The notes: generated from the sequence alone by a model not told the origin. 37,655 bases of DNA from Pseudomonadota bacterium (GCA_026399515.1 JAPLQT010000083.1:1-37655), one strand, 5' to 3'. Positions 1 through 8,415 are shown, counted from the stretch's first letter. Numbers and translations: made by a program.

Positions 1-80
1 CTCTGCAAAGCGCTGCACGCCCTCGCGCAGCGCCACCTCCGCGCCAGCCACTGACGCCGTGTGCACATTGCGGCGCCGGC

Positions 81-1250
81 ATGATGGGTGCGGGGATCGC
101 CTACGCCACGGCCACCGCCGGTATAGCCGTGGTGCTGATCGACGCGACCCAGGAAGGGGCCGACAAGGGCAAGGCCTATGTGCACAAGCTCCTGTCCAAG
201 CAGGTGGAGAAGGGCCGCATGGCGCAGGCGGCGGCGGATGCCGTTCTCGAGAGAATCCTGCCGACCACCGATTACGCGCAACTCAAGGGTTGTGAACTGG
301 TGATCGAGGCGGTCTTCGAGGACCGCGCGATCAAGGCCGAGGTGACTCGCAAGACGGAGGCGGTCATTTCGGCGGAAGCGATCTTCGCTTCCAACACCTC
401 GACCCTGCCGATCACCGGGCTGGGCGAGGCCAGCAACCGGCCTGCCAACTTCATCGGGTTGCATTTCTTCTCGCCCGCCGAGCGCATGCCGCTGGTCGAG
501 ATCATCGTCGGCAGACAGACGTCGCCGGAAACGCTGGCGCGGTCCATGGATTTTGTCAGGGTCATCGCCAAGACGCCGATCGTGGTCAACGACTCGCGCG
601 GCTTCTACACCAGCCGAGTGTTCGGCACCTATATCTCCGAAGGCATGGCGCTGCTCCGCGAGGGCGTCGCACCGGCGCTGATCGACAAGGCCGGCCTGAT
701 CGCCGGCATGCCGGTCGGGCCGCTGGCGCTGACCGACGAGGTGTCGCTGGAACTCGTCTATAAGGTCGCCAAACAAACCCGGGCCGATCTCGGCGATGCC
801 TACCCTGAGCCGCCTTCAGCTCCGGTGGTGAAGCTGATGATCGAGCAGTTCGGGCGCATGGGTAGGAAGGTCGGAAAAGGTTTTTACGATTACCCGGCCG
901 AGGGCGGCAAGCGCCTGTGGCCCGGCCTCGCCGAGCATTTCCCGCCACGGGCGGAGCAGCCCGGCGTCGAGGAAATCGTCGAGCGCCTGATCCTGATCCA
1001 GTCTGTCGAATCCGCCCGCTGCCTCGCCGAGAAGGTGCTGAACCGCCCGCAGGACGCCGATGTCGGCGCGATCCTCGGCTGGGGCTACCCGCCCTTCCGC
1101 GGCGGTCCGATAGCCTGTATCCATACCCTGGGCATAGTGCCATTCGTTACTGCCTGTGAGCGCCTCGCAGCGCGATGCGGGCCGCGTTTCTCGCCACCGG
1201 CATTCCTCAAGGAGATGGCGGCGAAAGGGGAAAGCTTTTACAAGTATTGA
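81..1250 (+). CDS. 3-hydroxyacyl-CoA dehydrogenase, FadB/FadJ type, 5' end missing or damaged
   Basis: Catalyses NAD-dependent oxidation of 3-hydroxyacyl-CoA in beta-oxidation. Counting from the ATG at 81, the Rossmann loop GAGMMGAG begins three codons before that ATG, so the true protein starts further left. Also visible are NTSTLPI (about residues 105-111), HFFSPAERMPLVEII with the likely catalytic His128 and Glu140, the C-terminal domain start RGFYTSRVF, GRKVGKGFYDYP, and a second C-terminal repeat with GWGYPPFRGG. Two such repeats are typical of multifunctional FadB/FadJ rather than short HADs, so an enoyl-CoA hydratase domain would be expected upstream. The frame is open to the left edge, but codons before position 72 do not resemble the family and the first beta strand is absent in this frame. 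Reading 61-71 one base differently gives VHIA before GAG, which suggests a one-base lesion. Convergent with the M6 protease. Confidence 0.88.
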   Translation: MMGAGIAYATATAGIAVVLIDATQEGADKGKAYVHKLLSKQVEKGRMAQAAADAVLERILPTTDYAQLKGCELVIEAVFEDRAIKAEVTRKTEAVISAEAIFASNTSTLPITGLGEASNRPANFIGLHFFSPAERMPLVEIIVGRQTSPETLARSMDFVRVIAKTPIVVNDSRGFYTSRVFGTYISEGMALLREGVAPALIDKAGLIAGMPVGPLALTDEVSLELVYKVAKQTRADLGDAYPEPPSAPVVKLMIEQFGRMGRKVGKGFYDYPAEGGKRLWPGLAEHFPPRAEQPGVEEIVERLILIQSVESARCLAEKVLNRPQDADVGAILGWGYPPFRGGPIACIHTLGIVPFVTACERLAARCGPRFSPPAFLKEMAAKGESFYKY

Positions 1251-1294
1251 CAGCGAGGGTGCGTCGTTCGACCGTCCAATCCAAGACGGCGGCG

Positions 1295-4200
1295 CTATTT
1301 CGCGGTAAATCCCTGCGCGCTTCCGTCAGCATTCAGAATGAAGGACTTGCCCGCTACCGGATCGGCCCACCAGGCTTTGCCCTTCTGCGCCTCGGGGACG
1401 CTGGTCAGGGTGTAATCGGGTTTCAGGGTAAAGGCGGTTGCTCCGCCGAGATTGACATTCACCGATCCGGCGAAATCCGGAACGCCGCTTGCGCCGGCGC
1501 CGAAGTTGGTCTTGATGACCAGGCTCAATGCCTTGGTGTCCAGGAACGCGGGATAGAGGGTCTGGCGAGTTCCATCGCTGTCCAGATAGACCACCATGCC
1601 CTTGCTGTCGTACTCGAACCTGCCGGCACCGGTCCCGGTGCCCGGCGTCACTGCAAGCCCGGGTTGGAACACAAACCGAGTATCCCCGACACGGGTGACG
1701 ATAGTCCCGACGGCGGAGACCGTGGTGGTCGCTCCAGCGACGGCGGTGCCCAGATCAAAGGCAAACCGGCGCATGTCCTGGAGGCCCGGCGCGACCGTGA
1801 CCAGCACGCCGTTACGGGCCAGTTGAATCAGACCGTCGTCCCTGATCGTTGTGCCATCGGCTTGCGTGGTGTCTATGGTTACGGCGCCCACCGGCTGGAG
1901 GTAGGCGCGGATAGCGCCGGCCACGACGGGTAGCGCGCCCGTGGCAAGTTGCCCGCCGGAGTCCAGGGATACGCCCGGCACGGCCGCAAGGATTGCTTCT
2001 TCGAGCGCTTGGGTACCCCCGTCGAGGCGGAGAAGGGCACCCTTGAGACCGGGAATAACGACGCTGCCCAAATCCAGCATGACCGGCTTGTTAACAATCA
2101 CCAGCGGGTCCCCGACGGAGCCCGTGCCGCCCGCCGACCCAAGTGTCACTGACGATACGCCGCCGGCTGAATTCAGCAGTGCACTCTCTCCGGCGAAAAT
2201 CCTGCCACCTGCCCTTGTTGCCGCAGGCAGCGTGACTGCGCCGAGGGACACACTGACTTTGGTGTCACCGGTGGTTGCGTTCACCGCGGAAGTCGCGGTG
2301 GCGAAAGTCGCGGCCGAACTGACGATGGTGTTTCCGATGGCAAACAGGGGCTGGGACAAAGCCGTGGAAGTTACCGCCGTCGAGCCCGATGTCGTCTGCA
2401 GCAGCGGGGTCGACACACCGTCGATGACCGCAGTGCCGACCTTGACGACCGCATCGGCCGAGGCGCCCGAAACTTTGATCGACTGACCGCCGATGATCAT
2501 GGCCACCGGCGTCTGCGCAGCGGCGCCCGCCTGTGGTGTCGGCAGGGCGATCAGCGACCCCGTTGCCGCGCTTCCCGCCGGGACGATCACGGTGCTGCCA
2601 CCTGCGGCGGAGATCGTCCGGAAGGATGTCAAGGTCACCGAATCTCCGGCTGCGGCAAGGGTAGTGGTGGTGGTGCTGGTGGTCGTTGTCGGTGCCGAAG
2701 TCGTGGTGGTGCTGGTGGTCGTGGAAGTTGTCGGAGCCGTGCTGGTCGACGTCGTCGTGCTTGTTGCGGCGGGAAGCGTAGTGGTGGTAGTCCGAGCGGT
2801 GGTCGTAGTTGTCGACGTCGTCGTCGTCGAGGTAATAGTGGCCGGGGCCGTCGTGGTTGTCGTGGGTGCCGTAGTCGTGGTCGTCGGCGGTGTGGTCGTG
2901 GTGTTTGTTGTCGTGGTCGGAACCGTAGTGGTGGTCGTCGTGCCTGTGGTCGTGGTGGTCTGGGCTGTGGTTGTAGTTGTTGTTGAGGTGGTGGTCGTTG
3001 TGACAGCATGGACGACCTGGGTCAACACGGTCGAAGTGCTGCCGTAGTTGCTGCCGTCGCCCGAATAGACGGCGGATATGCCGTGGCTGCCGATGTTCAG
3101 CGAGCTTGTCGTGCACTGTGCCTGGGCATTCGACACGGGTACCGCGGAACAGATTGCGACACCGGAATCATTTAACGTAACGCTGCCCGATGGCACATAG
3201 CCATTGACGGTCGCGGTGAAGGTCACGCTTTGCCCCGAGGTGCTGGGGTTCAACGCGGAAACGAGGGTCGTCGAACTGTTGGCAATGGTGCTGAAGTTCT
3301 GCACCTGATTGGCGGTGACATTGGTCAATGACTTGCTGTTGGGCGAAAAGAAAGATCCGGTCTTGGCGGGCCAAACCTGGTAGTCGCTGCCGGCATACAC
3401 GGTGAAAGAATACGTTCCCGTTGCGTCGGTGGTAATCGGCGAAGGGTAGTTGCCACCCTGGCAATAGACCGTAACGCCGCTCATCGGTACGCCGGCCGAG
3501 GTGATCGTCCCGGTAATCGTATTGGTGTTGTTGGTGGAGGAAAAATTCTGCGCCTGATCGACCGTGACATTAGTGTAGGTCTTGCTGAGCGGGCTGAAGG
3601 TCAGATTGGCCTTGGCCGGGGTAATCGTATAGTTGCCGTGTTCGGCGACGGAAAAAGCATACGTCCCGAGGTTTCCCGTCGTCGCCACGCTGCTGGCGTC
3701 GCCGGAGAGCGTGACGGTTGCCCCGCTGACGCGGCTGCCGCCGTTGGACAGATAGCCGCTGATCGCGTGCGTCACCGTGACGGCGTTGGGGTCGCCCACG
3801 GAAAACGTGATCGAAGAACCGGAGGTCGAACCGACGCCATTAATGCTGATGCCGCAGGCGTTTCCATTCGACAGGAAACACGCCGGATTGGACCTGTCGT
3901 TGAATTGCGTCCGCCCCGTTTCGGCATTCAGGCAGGCCACCCAGGCGTTGCCCGTCCCGTCGTTCGACAGGCTGCCATCGACACGATAGTAGTAGAGAAA
4001 GTAGGAGGACGGATTGCCGTTCAGATTTCCCCAGATGCCGGCGGCTTCATTGACCCGGGTGACGCACAGTCCGCTTCCCGGCAGATTGGATTCAAACGCT
4101 CCGGCGGCCTTGCGATATTCCAGCACCAGGAATTCGCTCGAATTGGGAATCGCGATCTTGTAGGCGTTGTTCGTCGATTGGGTAATGTCGTTGATCGTAT

Positions 4201-5038
4201 ACGTGCCGTAGGAGGTGATCTCCGGGATGCTGGGTATCCAGTGGGTAAAGCGATATTTCATGTAGGCGCCGGAATGTACCGGCTTGGATAGCGACATGAT
4301 GTCCCAGTCACCGACCGGCGTTTTGCCGTTGTTGGCCCGAAGATCGGGGTAGCCGAGCGAATGCCCCAGTTCGTGGGTTTCGGTCGCCCCCGGGAACGAC
4401 GGCTGGATATCCTGGGTCGCGGAATTCCAGGTGTAGTTGCCTACGTGTTTTCCCGCAATGACGATGCCCCCGCTCCAGTCGTAGGTCGCCCTAGAGTAGA
4501 ACATCACCGGCAGCGGATTCAGGTTCGATGAGTAGACCTCGAAAGCGATATGGTCGATGTAGCCGTCGTTGTTGCCATCCAGATTCAGTCCAGCGGGAAT
4601 CTGGGCGGCGATGGCATTAAGCGCGTTGGTGACCAAGGCTGTCTCACGAGCGGTCGATTCGGCGCCTTGATAGCCGGAAGGATTGATCGCCGCATCGTAA
4701 GGCTGGTAATAGGCGGTCGGGTGTGCGTCCTGATAGGCAACAATCGCGCCGCCGGACGTCGCCGTCGGATAGAAGGTCGAATTGACTGTCAGGGTGTTGT
4801 ACGAGTTTTCAAGATAGAAATTCTTCAGCGAGTTGCCGGCGGAATTGAACAAGTTGTCGTAATAGGACAGAGGCCGGGTGAATTCAGGTTGATCGCTGAA
4901 CCTGATGAAGACGACGAGATTATTGATCGTGCCGGTCGTGGGAGCATAGGGCTGTGCCGCGGCGGCTCCGGCCAGGGCGAGCGCCAGCAGCAAGGTCGAA
5001 GCAAGCTGTTGGAATATCTTTCGGAAACCATTCTGCAT
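1295..5038 (-). CDS. Secreted M6-family metalloprotease with Ig-like repeats, Thr-rich linker and unknown C-terminal module
   Basis: 1247 residues. A Sec signal peptide spans about residues 1-28 (hydrophobic LLLALALAGAAAAQ). The N-terminal domain resembles M6 (immune inhibitor A-like) proteases: HELGHSLGYPD at 222-232 supplies zinc ligands His222 and His226, Glu223 and probably Asp232, and GDWDIMS near 243-249 matches the family's Met-turn region. Two carboxypeptidase-regulatory-like beta repeats follow (about 424-502 and 506-584, both ending in a NVT..Q.QNFS pattern), then a bacterial Ig-like domain (about 588-677). Residues 679-794 are almost all Thr with Ser, Pro and Ala. The last 450 residues are Gly/Ala/Val/Thr-rich with many beta-like stretches; I do not recognise that module. 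It has no sorting signal I can name. It stands alone, convergent with the HAD gene. Family call is confident; substrate and anchoring are unknown. Confidence 0.85.
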   Translation of the reverse strand: MQNGFRKIFQQLASTLLLALALAGAAAAQPYAPTTGTINNLVVFIRFSDQPEFTRPLSYYDNLFNSAGNSLKNFYLENSYNTLTVNSTFYPTATSGGAIVAYQDAHPTAYYQPYDAAINPSGYQGAESTARETALVTNALNAIAAQIPAGLNLDGNNDGYIDHIAFEVYSSNLNPLPVMFYSRATYDWSGGIVIAGKHVGNYTWNSATQDIQPSFPGATETHELGHSLGYPDLRANNGKTPVGDWDIMSLSKPVHSGAYMKYRFTHWIPSIPEITSYGTYTINDITQSTNNAYKIAIPNSSEFLVLEYRKAAGAFESNLPGSGLCVTRVNEAAGIWGNLNGNPSSYFLYYYRVDGSLSNDGTGNAWVACLNAETGRTQFNDRSNPACFLSNGNACGISINGVGSTSGSSITFSVGDPNAVTVTHAISGYLSNGGSRVSGATVTLSGDASSVATTGNLGTYAFSVAEHGNYTITPAKANLTFSPLSKTYTNVTVDQAQNFSSTNNTNTITGTITSAGVPMSGVTVYCQGGNYPSPITTDATGTYSFTVYAGSDYQVWPAKTGSFFSPNSKSLTNVTANQVQNFSTIANSSTTLVSALNPSTSGQSVTFTATVNGYVPSGSVTLNDSGVAICSAVPVSNAQAQCTTSSLNIGSHGISAVYSGDGSNYGSTSTVLTQVVHAVTTTTTSTTTTTTAQTTTTTGTTTTTTVPTTTTNTTTTPPTTTTTAPTTTTTAPATITSTTTTSTTTTTARTTTTTLPAATSTTTSTSTAPTTSTTTSTTTTSAPTTTTSTTTTTLAAAGDSVTLTSFRTISAAGGSTVIVPAGSAATGSLIALPTPQAGAAAQTPVAMIIGGQSIKVSGASADAVVKVGTAVIDGVSTPLLQTTSGSTAVTSTALSQPLFAIGNTIVSSAATFATATSAVNATTGDTKVSVSLGAVTLPAATRAGGRIFAGESALLNSAGGVSSVTLGSAGGTGSVGDPLVIVNKPVMLDLGSVVIPGLKGALLRLDGGTQALEEAILAAVPGVSLDSGGQLATGALPVVAGAIRAYLQPVGAVTIDTTQADGTTIRDDGLIQLARNGVLVTVAPGLQDMRRFAFDLGTAVAGATTTVSAVGTIVTRVGDTRFVFQPGLAVTPGTGTGAGRFEYDSKGMVVYLDSDGTRQTLYPAFLDTKALSLVIKTNFGAGASGVPDFAGSVNVNLGGATAFTLKPDYTLTSVPEAQKGKAWWADPVAGKSFILNADGSAQGFTAK
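2650..3003 (-). repeat. Threonine-codon low-complexity tract inside the M6 protease gene
   Basis: On the minus strand this tract is an irregular run of ACN threonine codons broken by Ser, Pro and Ala codons, encoding residues about 679-794. It is strongly strand-asymmetric (plus strand is G/T-rich, GTGGTCGTC-like), which opens spurious reading frames in the other frames. Such linkers in secreted proteins usually separate a catalytic head from a surface or binding module. Confidence 0.85.
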
Positions 5039-5165
5039 CTTCGCGCTCGCAATCGTTTAGGTGTCATATTATCCACCCGCCGGCTTCAGTCGACCGAAAT
5101 GATTATGCGAGTCCGTGAGAGCTCGCACAGGCTGTTCTCAATTGATCGGCATAATGGCGAGGGAC

Positions 5166-5426
5166 TCAAAATGTCCGGCGATTGACTCCCTGAGGGGGCA
5201 AGACGGGTAGCAGCCAAATGAATATCAGCGGAACCACCGGAATCGCCAGTGCAAGAGCCACCCACCAGACCACCGAACGGCCTTTGCTCCTTGCCAGGAA
5301 ACGGGTTGAAATAGCCGAGGCGATTGTGAGCGCGATGAGAACGATCAACCATGACGTCGCCGCATCCAGGAAGCTGGTCATGAATCCGGACTGGATCATC
5401 TCAGCCACCGTATTCTGCGCCGGCAA
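5166..5426 (-). CDS. Small two-helix inner-membrane protein, function unknown
   Basis: 86 residues from a TTG start, or 77 from the ATG at 5399. Two hydrophobic segments are visible (about residues 24-42, SWLIVLIALTIASAIS, and 53-74, VVWWVALALAIPVVPLIFIWLL), separated by the basic loop RFLARSKGRS, so the loop probably faces the cytoplasm. I chose TTG because GGACGGAGG lies six bases upstream, a strong Shine-Dalgarno match. The ATG at 5397-5399 lies one base after the stop of the overlapping upstream ORF (TGAGATG) and is a credible alternative by translational coupling. No family recognised. It lies downstream of the doubtful ORF 5401-5772 and upstream of the M6 protease on the same strand. 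Confidence 0.55.
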   Translation of the reverse strand: MPAQNTVAEMIQSGFMTSFLDAATSWLIVLIALTIASAISTRFLARSKGRSVVWWVALALAIPVVPLIFIWLLPVLPPQGVNRRTF

Positions 5427-5772
5427 GGCTGGCCTCCGTCCCGCTCATCGATAGCGAATGATGGATGCGCGATTGCGCGGGATGCCGTGACGGCCCGTGC
5501 GCAAGGGATGGGGGAGCGGAACCGCCGGACGGCTTCGGCGGAAACAGGAGCCACTCCGGCAAAATCCTGGCGCCGGCGTTTATGCCATCGTCCAGGCTGC
5601 CATAGCGGCCGATCAGGAATGCGGTTGCTTGCGTCAACCCCCCGCGCATCTGAAAGACGTCATTGACTGTTACCACAAATTCGAAGGCCACGATGTAAGT
5701 CCTCAGTGTAAGTTCCTGCCTGCTGAACAGCACCAAGCGTGCCACCTCTGCCGGAGTGGCGACTAAGCCCAT
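5401..5772 (-). CDS. Doubtful hypothetical ORF
   Basis: 123 codons from an ATG at 5770-5772 with no visible Shine-Dalgarno. The first 70 residues look protein-like (EVARLVLFSRQELTLRTY, then a hydrophobic FEFVVTV stretch), while the last 40 are low quality and Ser/His/Pro-rich. It resembles no family I know. In its favour, the stop at 5401-5403 is followed one base later by an in-frame ATG for the small membrane protein, as in coupled operon pairs. Against it, a competing plus-strand ORF (5497-5766) covers the same bases. It may be a decayed gene. Confidence 0.27.
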   Translation of the reverse strand: MGLVATPAEVARLVLFSRQELTLRTYIVAFEFVVTVNDVFQMRGGLTQATAFLIGRYGSLDDGINAGARILPEWLLFPPKPSGGSAPPSLAHGPSRHPAQSRIHHSLSMSGTEASLAGAEYGG

Positions 5773-5978
5773 GAAAATAGGAAGTTGCAGAAGAAAGACT
5801 GCGGCGAAGTTGCGATTGCCGGTTAAGCAAAAGCGGAAAATACTGCCGGTTTACCCCTGTGTTTCGCCGATTGACTTGCCGTTAAATATGCCGGCAATCG
5901 GGAGGGGAATTTCGTCTATTACGGAGGAGGCCGGCTTGACATGTTGAATCACCACCCTCATTGAGTGCCCTGCCGGGA
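5427..5978. other. Sparse stretch of about 550 bases without a confident gene
   Basis: Apart from the doubtful ORF 5401-5772, I find no gene here. The part 5773-5978 is less GC-rich than its surroundings and carries three degenerate copies of yTGCCGGTTwA, at about 5816, 5844 and 5876, plus a TTGCCG/CGGCAA dyad near 5876-5898. No T-tract terminator and no convincing promoter were seen. Confidence 0.5.
5430..5440 (-). promoter_or_regulatory. Shine-Dalgarno supporting a TTG start
   Basis: The minus strand reads GGACGGAGG then CCAGCC then TTG (5424-5426). The spacing of six and the full GGAGG core decide the start of the small membrane protein, unless the ATG at 5399 is used. Confidence 0.5.
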
Positions 5979-6515
5979 TTACCTGGAACATGCACAATAA
6001 GCTTGACCACAAGCCTCAACAACGCTCAGGGCAGTGCGTACCGTGCGGGAGGTGCCGTCGAACAGTACGACGAAGTGGGCTGCGTTATTCCAATCGTCGC
6101 AATAGCGCCATTCCCACGTCCGTTCATCGCGTGCCTTGAAATACGCCGTCCAAACCGGATACGGCGGCCCCAGAGTTTGCAGCACCTGGGCCTCGGTCAT
6201 GCCCGGCCGAATCCGCGCAAACCCCTTGTTGTCCAGCACATTCTCGACGCGTTGCAGTTTCCCGTCTGCGCCGATGCGCACCATGAATGTATGGAAGCCC
6301 ACCGGGCCGCGCGGATAGGCGAGTTGTACCGAGCCGTCGGGGTCCTGCCAGCGCATCGCCGGTTCGCCCATAGCGCGCTGCACGTCTTCGATTTCGGCGT
6401 GGCCGGGCATCAACCCGCGGCCGTCGTAGGTGGCGCAGGCGGCGACGAGGAAGCACGCAGTCAGCACGGCGTGCGGGAGCGCGGCACTCTGGACTGGCGG
6501 CACAGTGGCTGTCAT
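5979..6515 (-). CDS. BamE/SmpA-like outer-membrane lipoprotein
   Basis: 178 residues. The N-terminus carries a hydrophobic stretch ending in the lipobox LVAAC with Cys27 as the expected lipidated residue, so the mature protein should be outer-membrane anchored (no Asp at +2). It contains two short alpha-beta units of the kind found in BamE/SmpA-OmlA proteins: MPGHAEIEDVQRAMGEP and IRPGMTEAQVLQTLGPP, the latter matching the family's G.t...V...lG.P pattern, followed by WEWRYCDDWNNAAHFVVLFD. The length exceeds canonical BamE, and the tandem arrangement suggests a paralogue of unknown role rather than the Bam subunit itself. GGGAG lies seven bases before the ATG. It follows ilvA on the same strand after 124 bases. 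Confidence 0.75.
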   Translation of the reverse strand: MTATVPPVQSAALPHAVLTACFLVAACATYDGRGLMPGHAEIEDVQRAMGEPAMRWQDPDGSVQLAYPRGPVGFHTFMVRIGADGKLQRVENVLDNKGFARIRPGMTEAQVLQTLGPPYPVWTAYFKARDERTWEWRYCDDWNNAAHFVVLFDGTSRTVRTALSVVEACGQAYCACSR

Positions 6516-6639
6516 GGCTTTTCTCCCGGCGGGTTTGCGTCGATTCTATTCCAACGCCGCTTCATCCAGGCGCCTCGGGCGGGTGTCTGGGAATGTCAGG
6601 CTGGCTATGAATCAGCCCGGACCGCCTGCTTGCGCACGA

Positions 6640-7869
6640 CTACCGATTGTGGAGCGCCGCGTGGAAGCCGGTTCGGTTGAGCTCTTCGATAATCAGCGCG
6701 ATATGCGCCCTGTCGCGCGCCTGGACCACAATATCCACTTCCACGCTGCGCGCCGGCAGCAGCGTGAAGGCGCGCTGATGATGCACTTCCTCGATGTTCC
6801 CCTGGGCATTGGCGATCACCTGCGTGGCGCGGGCCAGGGCGCCCGGGATATCTCGCAAATCGACCCTGAGGCGTGCCAGTCGCCCGGAGCGCACCATTTC
6901 CCTGGCGATCACGTCCGACAACATGGATGAATCGATGTTGCCGCCGGACAGTACCAGTCCGACCTTCTGTCCCTGGAATTGCCGGTGGTTGCGAATCACT
7001 CCGGCGAGCGCGGCGGCGCCCGCGCCTTCGACGACCGTCTTCTCGATTTCCAGCAGCCTGATCAACGCACCTTCGATTTCGTCTTCCGATACCAGGAAGA
7101 TGTCTTCGACATAACGCCGCACCAACTGGCGGGTCAGGAGACCGGGCATCTTGACCGCGATACCCTCGGCGATCGAGGCGGACATGCAGGCGCCGGGGCG
7201 ATCGTGAAACAGGTTGTGCATCGCCGGGAAGGCTTCGCTCTGGACCCCGAAGATTCGAATGCCGGGGCGGATCGCCTTCGCCGCCACGGCGATGCCCGAG
7301 ATCAGCCCTCCCCCGCCAATGGCAATGACTAGGGCATCCAGTCCAGGCTGTGCTGTCAGCATCTCGATGGCGACGGTGCCCTGGCCGGCAATCACATGCG
7401 CATCGTCATACGGATGCACCAGGGTCAGATGGCGTTCTTCGACGAGTTTCAGACCATATTCGAGTGCCTCGTCGAATGTCTCTCCCGCCAGGATGATTTC
7501 CGGACGGAAGTGTTGCGTTCCGCTGATCTTGACGGTCGGCGTATGCTTGGGCATCACGATCACCGCGTGCATGCCGAGACGCTGGGCATGGTATGCCACC
7601 GCCTGCGCGTGATTGCCTGCGGATACTGCAAGAACACCGTGACTCGCCTGTTCCGCGGTGAGGTTGGCGAGCTTGTTGAGAGCGCCGCGTTCCTTGAACG
7701 AAGCGGTGAACTGGTGGTTTTCGAACTTCAGCCAGATTTCGCAGCCACAGACTTCAGACAGTGTCCGCGAATGCAGGAACGGGGTGTTGATCGCCTGGCC
7801 CTGCAACTTCCTGGCGGCGGCGCGAACGTCGGCGTCGGTGATGGAAAGCTTGGGCTGGGTGTCAGTCAT
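6640..7869 (-). CDS. ilvA: Threonine ammonia-lyase (threonine dehydratase) with ACT domain
   Basis: PLP-dependent deamination of threonine to 2-oxobutanoate, the first step towards isoleucine or a catabolic route. With the ATG at 7869 the protein is 409 residues. FTASFKERGALNKL holds the Schiff-base Lys59, SAGNHAQA and the phosphate-binding AIGGGGLISG loop are present, and the C-terminus is one ACT-like regulatory domain (from about residue 333, RLRVDLRDIPGALARA). One ACT domain and about 400 residues match the shorter threonine dehydratase form rather than the 510-residue biosynthetic IlvA with two. A longer in-frame start at 7905 exists, but the 7869 ATG overlaps the stop of the upstream GNAT gene in ATGA and sits at the family's natural N-terminus, so coupling is likely. 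Confidence 0.92.
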   Translation of the reverse strand: MTDTQPKLSITDADVRAAARKLQGQAINTPFLHSRTLSEVCGCEIWLKFENHQFTASFKERGALNKLANLTAEQASHGVLAVSAGNHAQAVAYHAQRLGMHAVIVMPKHTPTVKISGTQHFRPEIILAGETFDEALEYGLKLVEERHLTLVHPYDDAHVIAGQGTVAIEMLTAQPGLDALVIAIGGGGLISGIAVAAKAIRPGIRIFGVQSEAFPAMHNLFHDRPGACMSASIAEGIAVKMPGLLTRQLVRRYVEDIFLVSEDEIEGALIRLLEIEKTVVEGAGAAALAGVIRNHRQFQGQKVGLVLSGGNIDSSMLSDVIAREMVRSGRLARLRVDLRDIPGALARATQVIANAQGNIEEVHHQRAFTLLPARSVEVDIVVQARDRAHIALIIEELNRTGFHAALHNR

Positions 7870-8369
7870 GACGAGCGGATGGCCCAGCGTTCGTGATCGC
7901 GCCACCTGCCGTCGATCTTGAGATAGCGCGGAGAGAAGCCTTCCTTGGCGAACCCGCAGGAGCGCACCAGTGCGATTGACGCGGCGTTGGCCGGTTGGAC
8001 GTTGGCCTCCAGACGATGTAGCTTGAGCTTCGAAAATGCGAACCGGACTACGCCCAAGATTCCCGCTTGCATCAAGCCCTGGCGTTCGAACCCGGCAAAC
8101 GCGTAATAACCGAGGTAGGCGCTACGCAATGGACCCATGACGATATTGGAGACATTGACTACCCCGGCGATCTCGCCACCTTCACGCGTGCAAACCAGGA
8201 AGGAACGGAAGTCGGGCGAGGACATGCGCCCAAGAAATCCGACAAACTGCTTGGGTGTCGCCGGCGGGCTGACCCACTGGGAATGCAGCGCCTGGCTTCT
8301 ACGGACGGCCAGGAGGAAGGCGCGCTGATCGTCGAGCGTGGGTTCGCGAAGAACGATCCGTCGCGTCAC
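7866..8369 (-). CDS. GNAT N-acetyltransferase, RimJ/RimL type
   Basis: 167 residues from a GTG start with no clear Shine-Dalgarno. The pattern IVLREPTLDDQRAFL at the N-terminus, GYYAFAGFERQGLMQAGI for the acetyl-CoA pyrophosphate-binding region, and the C-terminal LHRLEANVQPANAASIALVRSCGFAKEGFSPRYLKIDGRWRDH (seen in parts) match the RimJ/RimL-like GNAT group that acetylates N-terminal or other amines. The family's usual RGxGxA is weakened to RQGLMQA. Substrate unknown. It overlaps ilvA by four bases and follows the SGNH-like gene after 46 bases on the same strand. Confidence 0.85.
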   Translation of the reverse strand: MTRRIVLREPTLDDQRAFLLAVRRSQALHSQWVSPPATPKQFVGFLGRMSSPDFRSFLVCTREGGEIAGVVNVSNIVMGPLRSAYLGYYAFAGFERQGLMQAGILGVVRFAFSKLKLHRLEANVQPANAASIALVRSCGFAKEGFSPRYLKIDGRWRDHERWAIRSS

Positions 8370-8415
8370 TATAAGCGGATCAAGAAAGCAACGACGAGAG
8401 TGGCGGATTGTAGGC

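Noticed and set aside
2493-3047. Plus-strand ORF rich in Val and minus-strand ORFs in other frames over the Thr-linker region
   Set aside because: They are by-products of the repetitive ACN codon tract; the composition is extreme and there is no start signal.
5497-5766. 89-codon plus-strand ORF
   Set aside because: No Shine-Dalgarno, no family, and it overlaps an equally weak minus-strand ORF.
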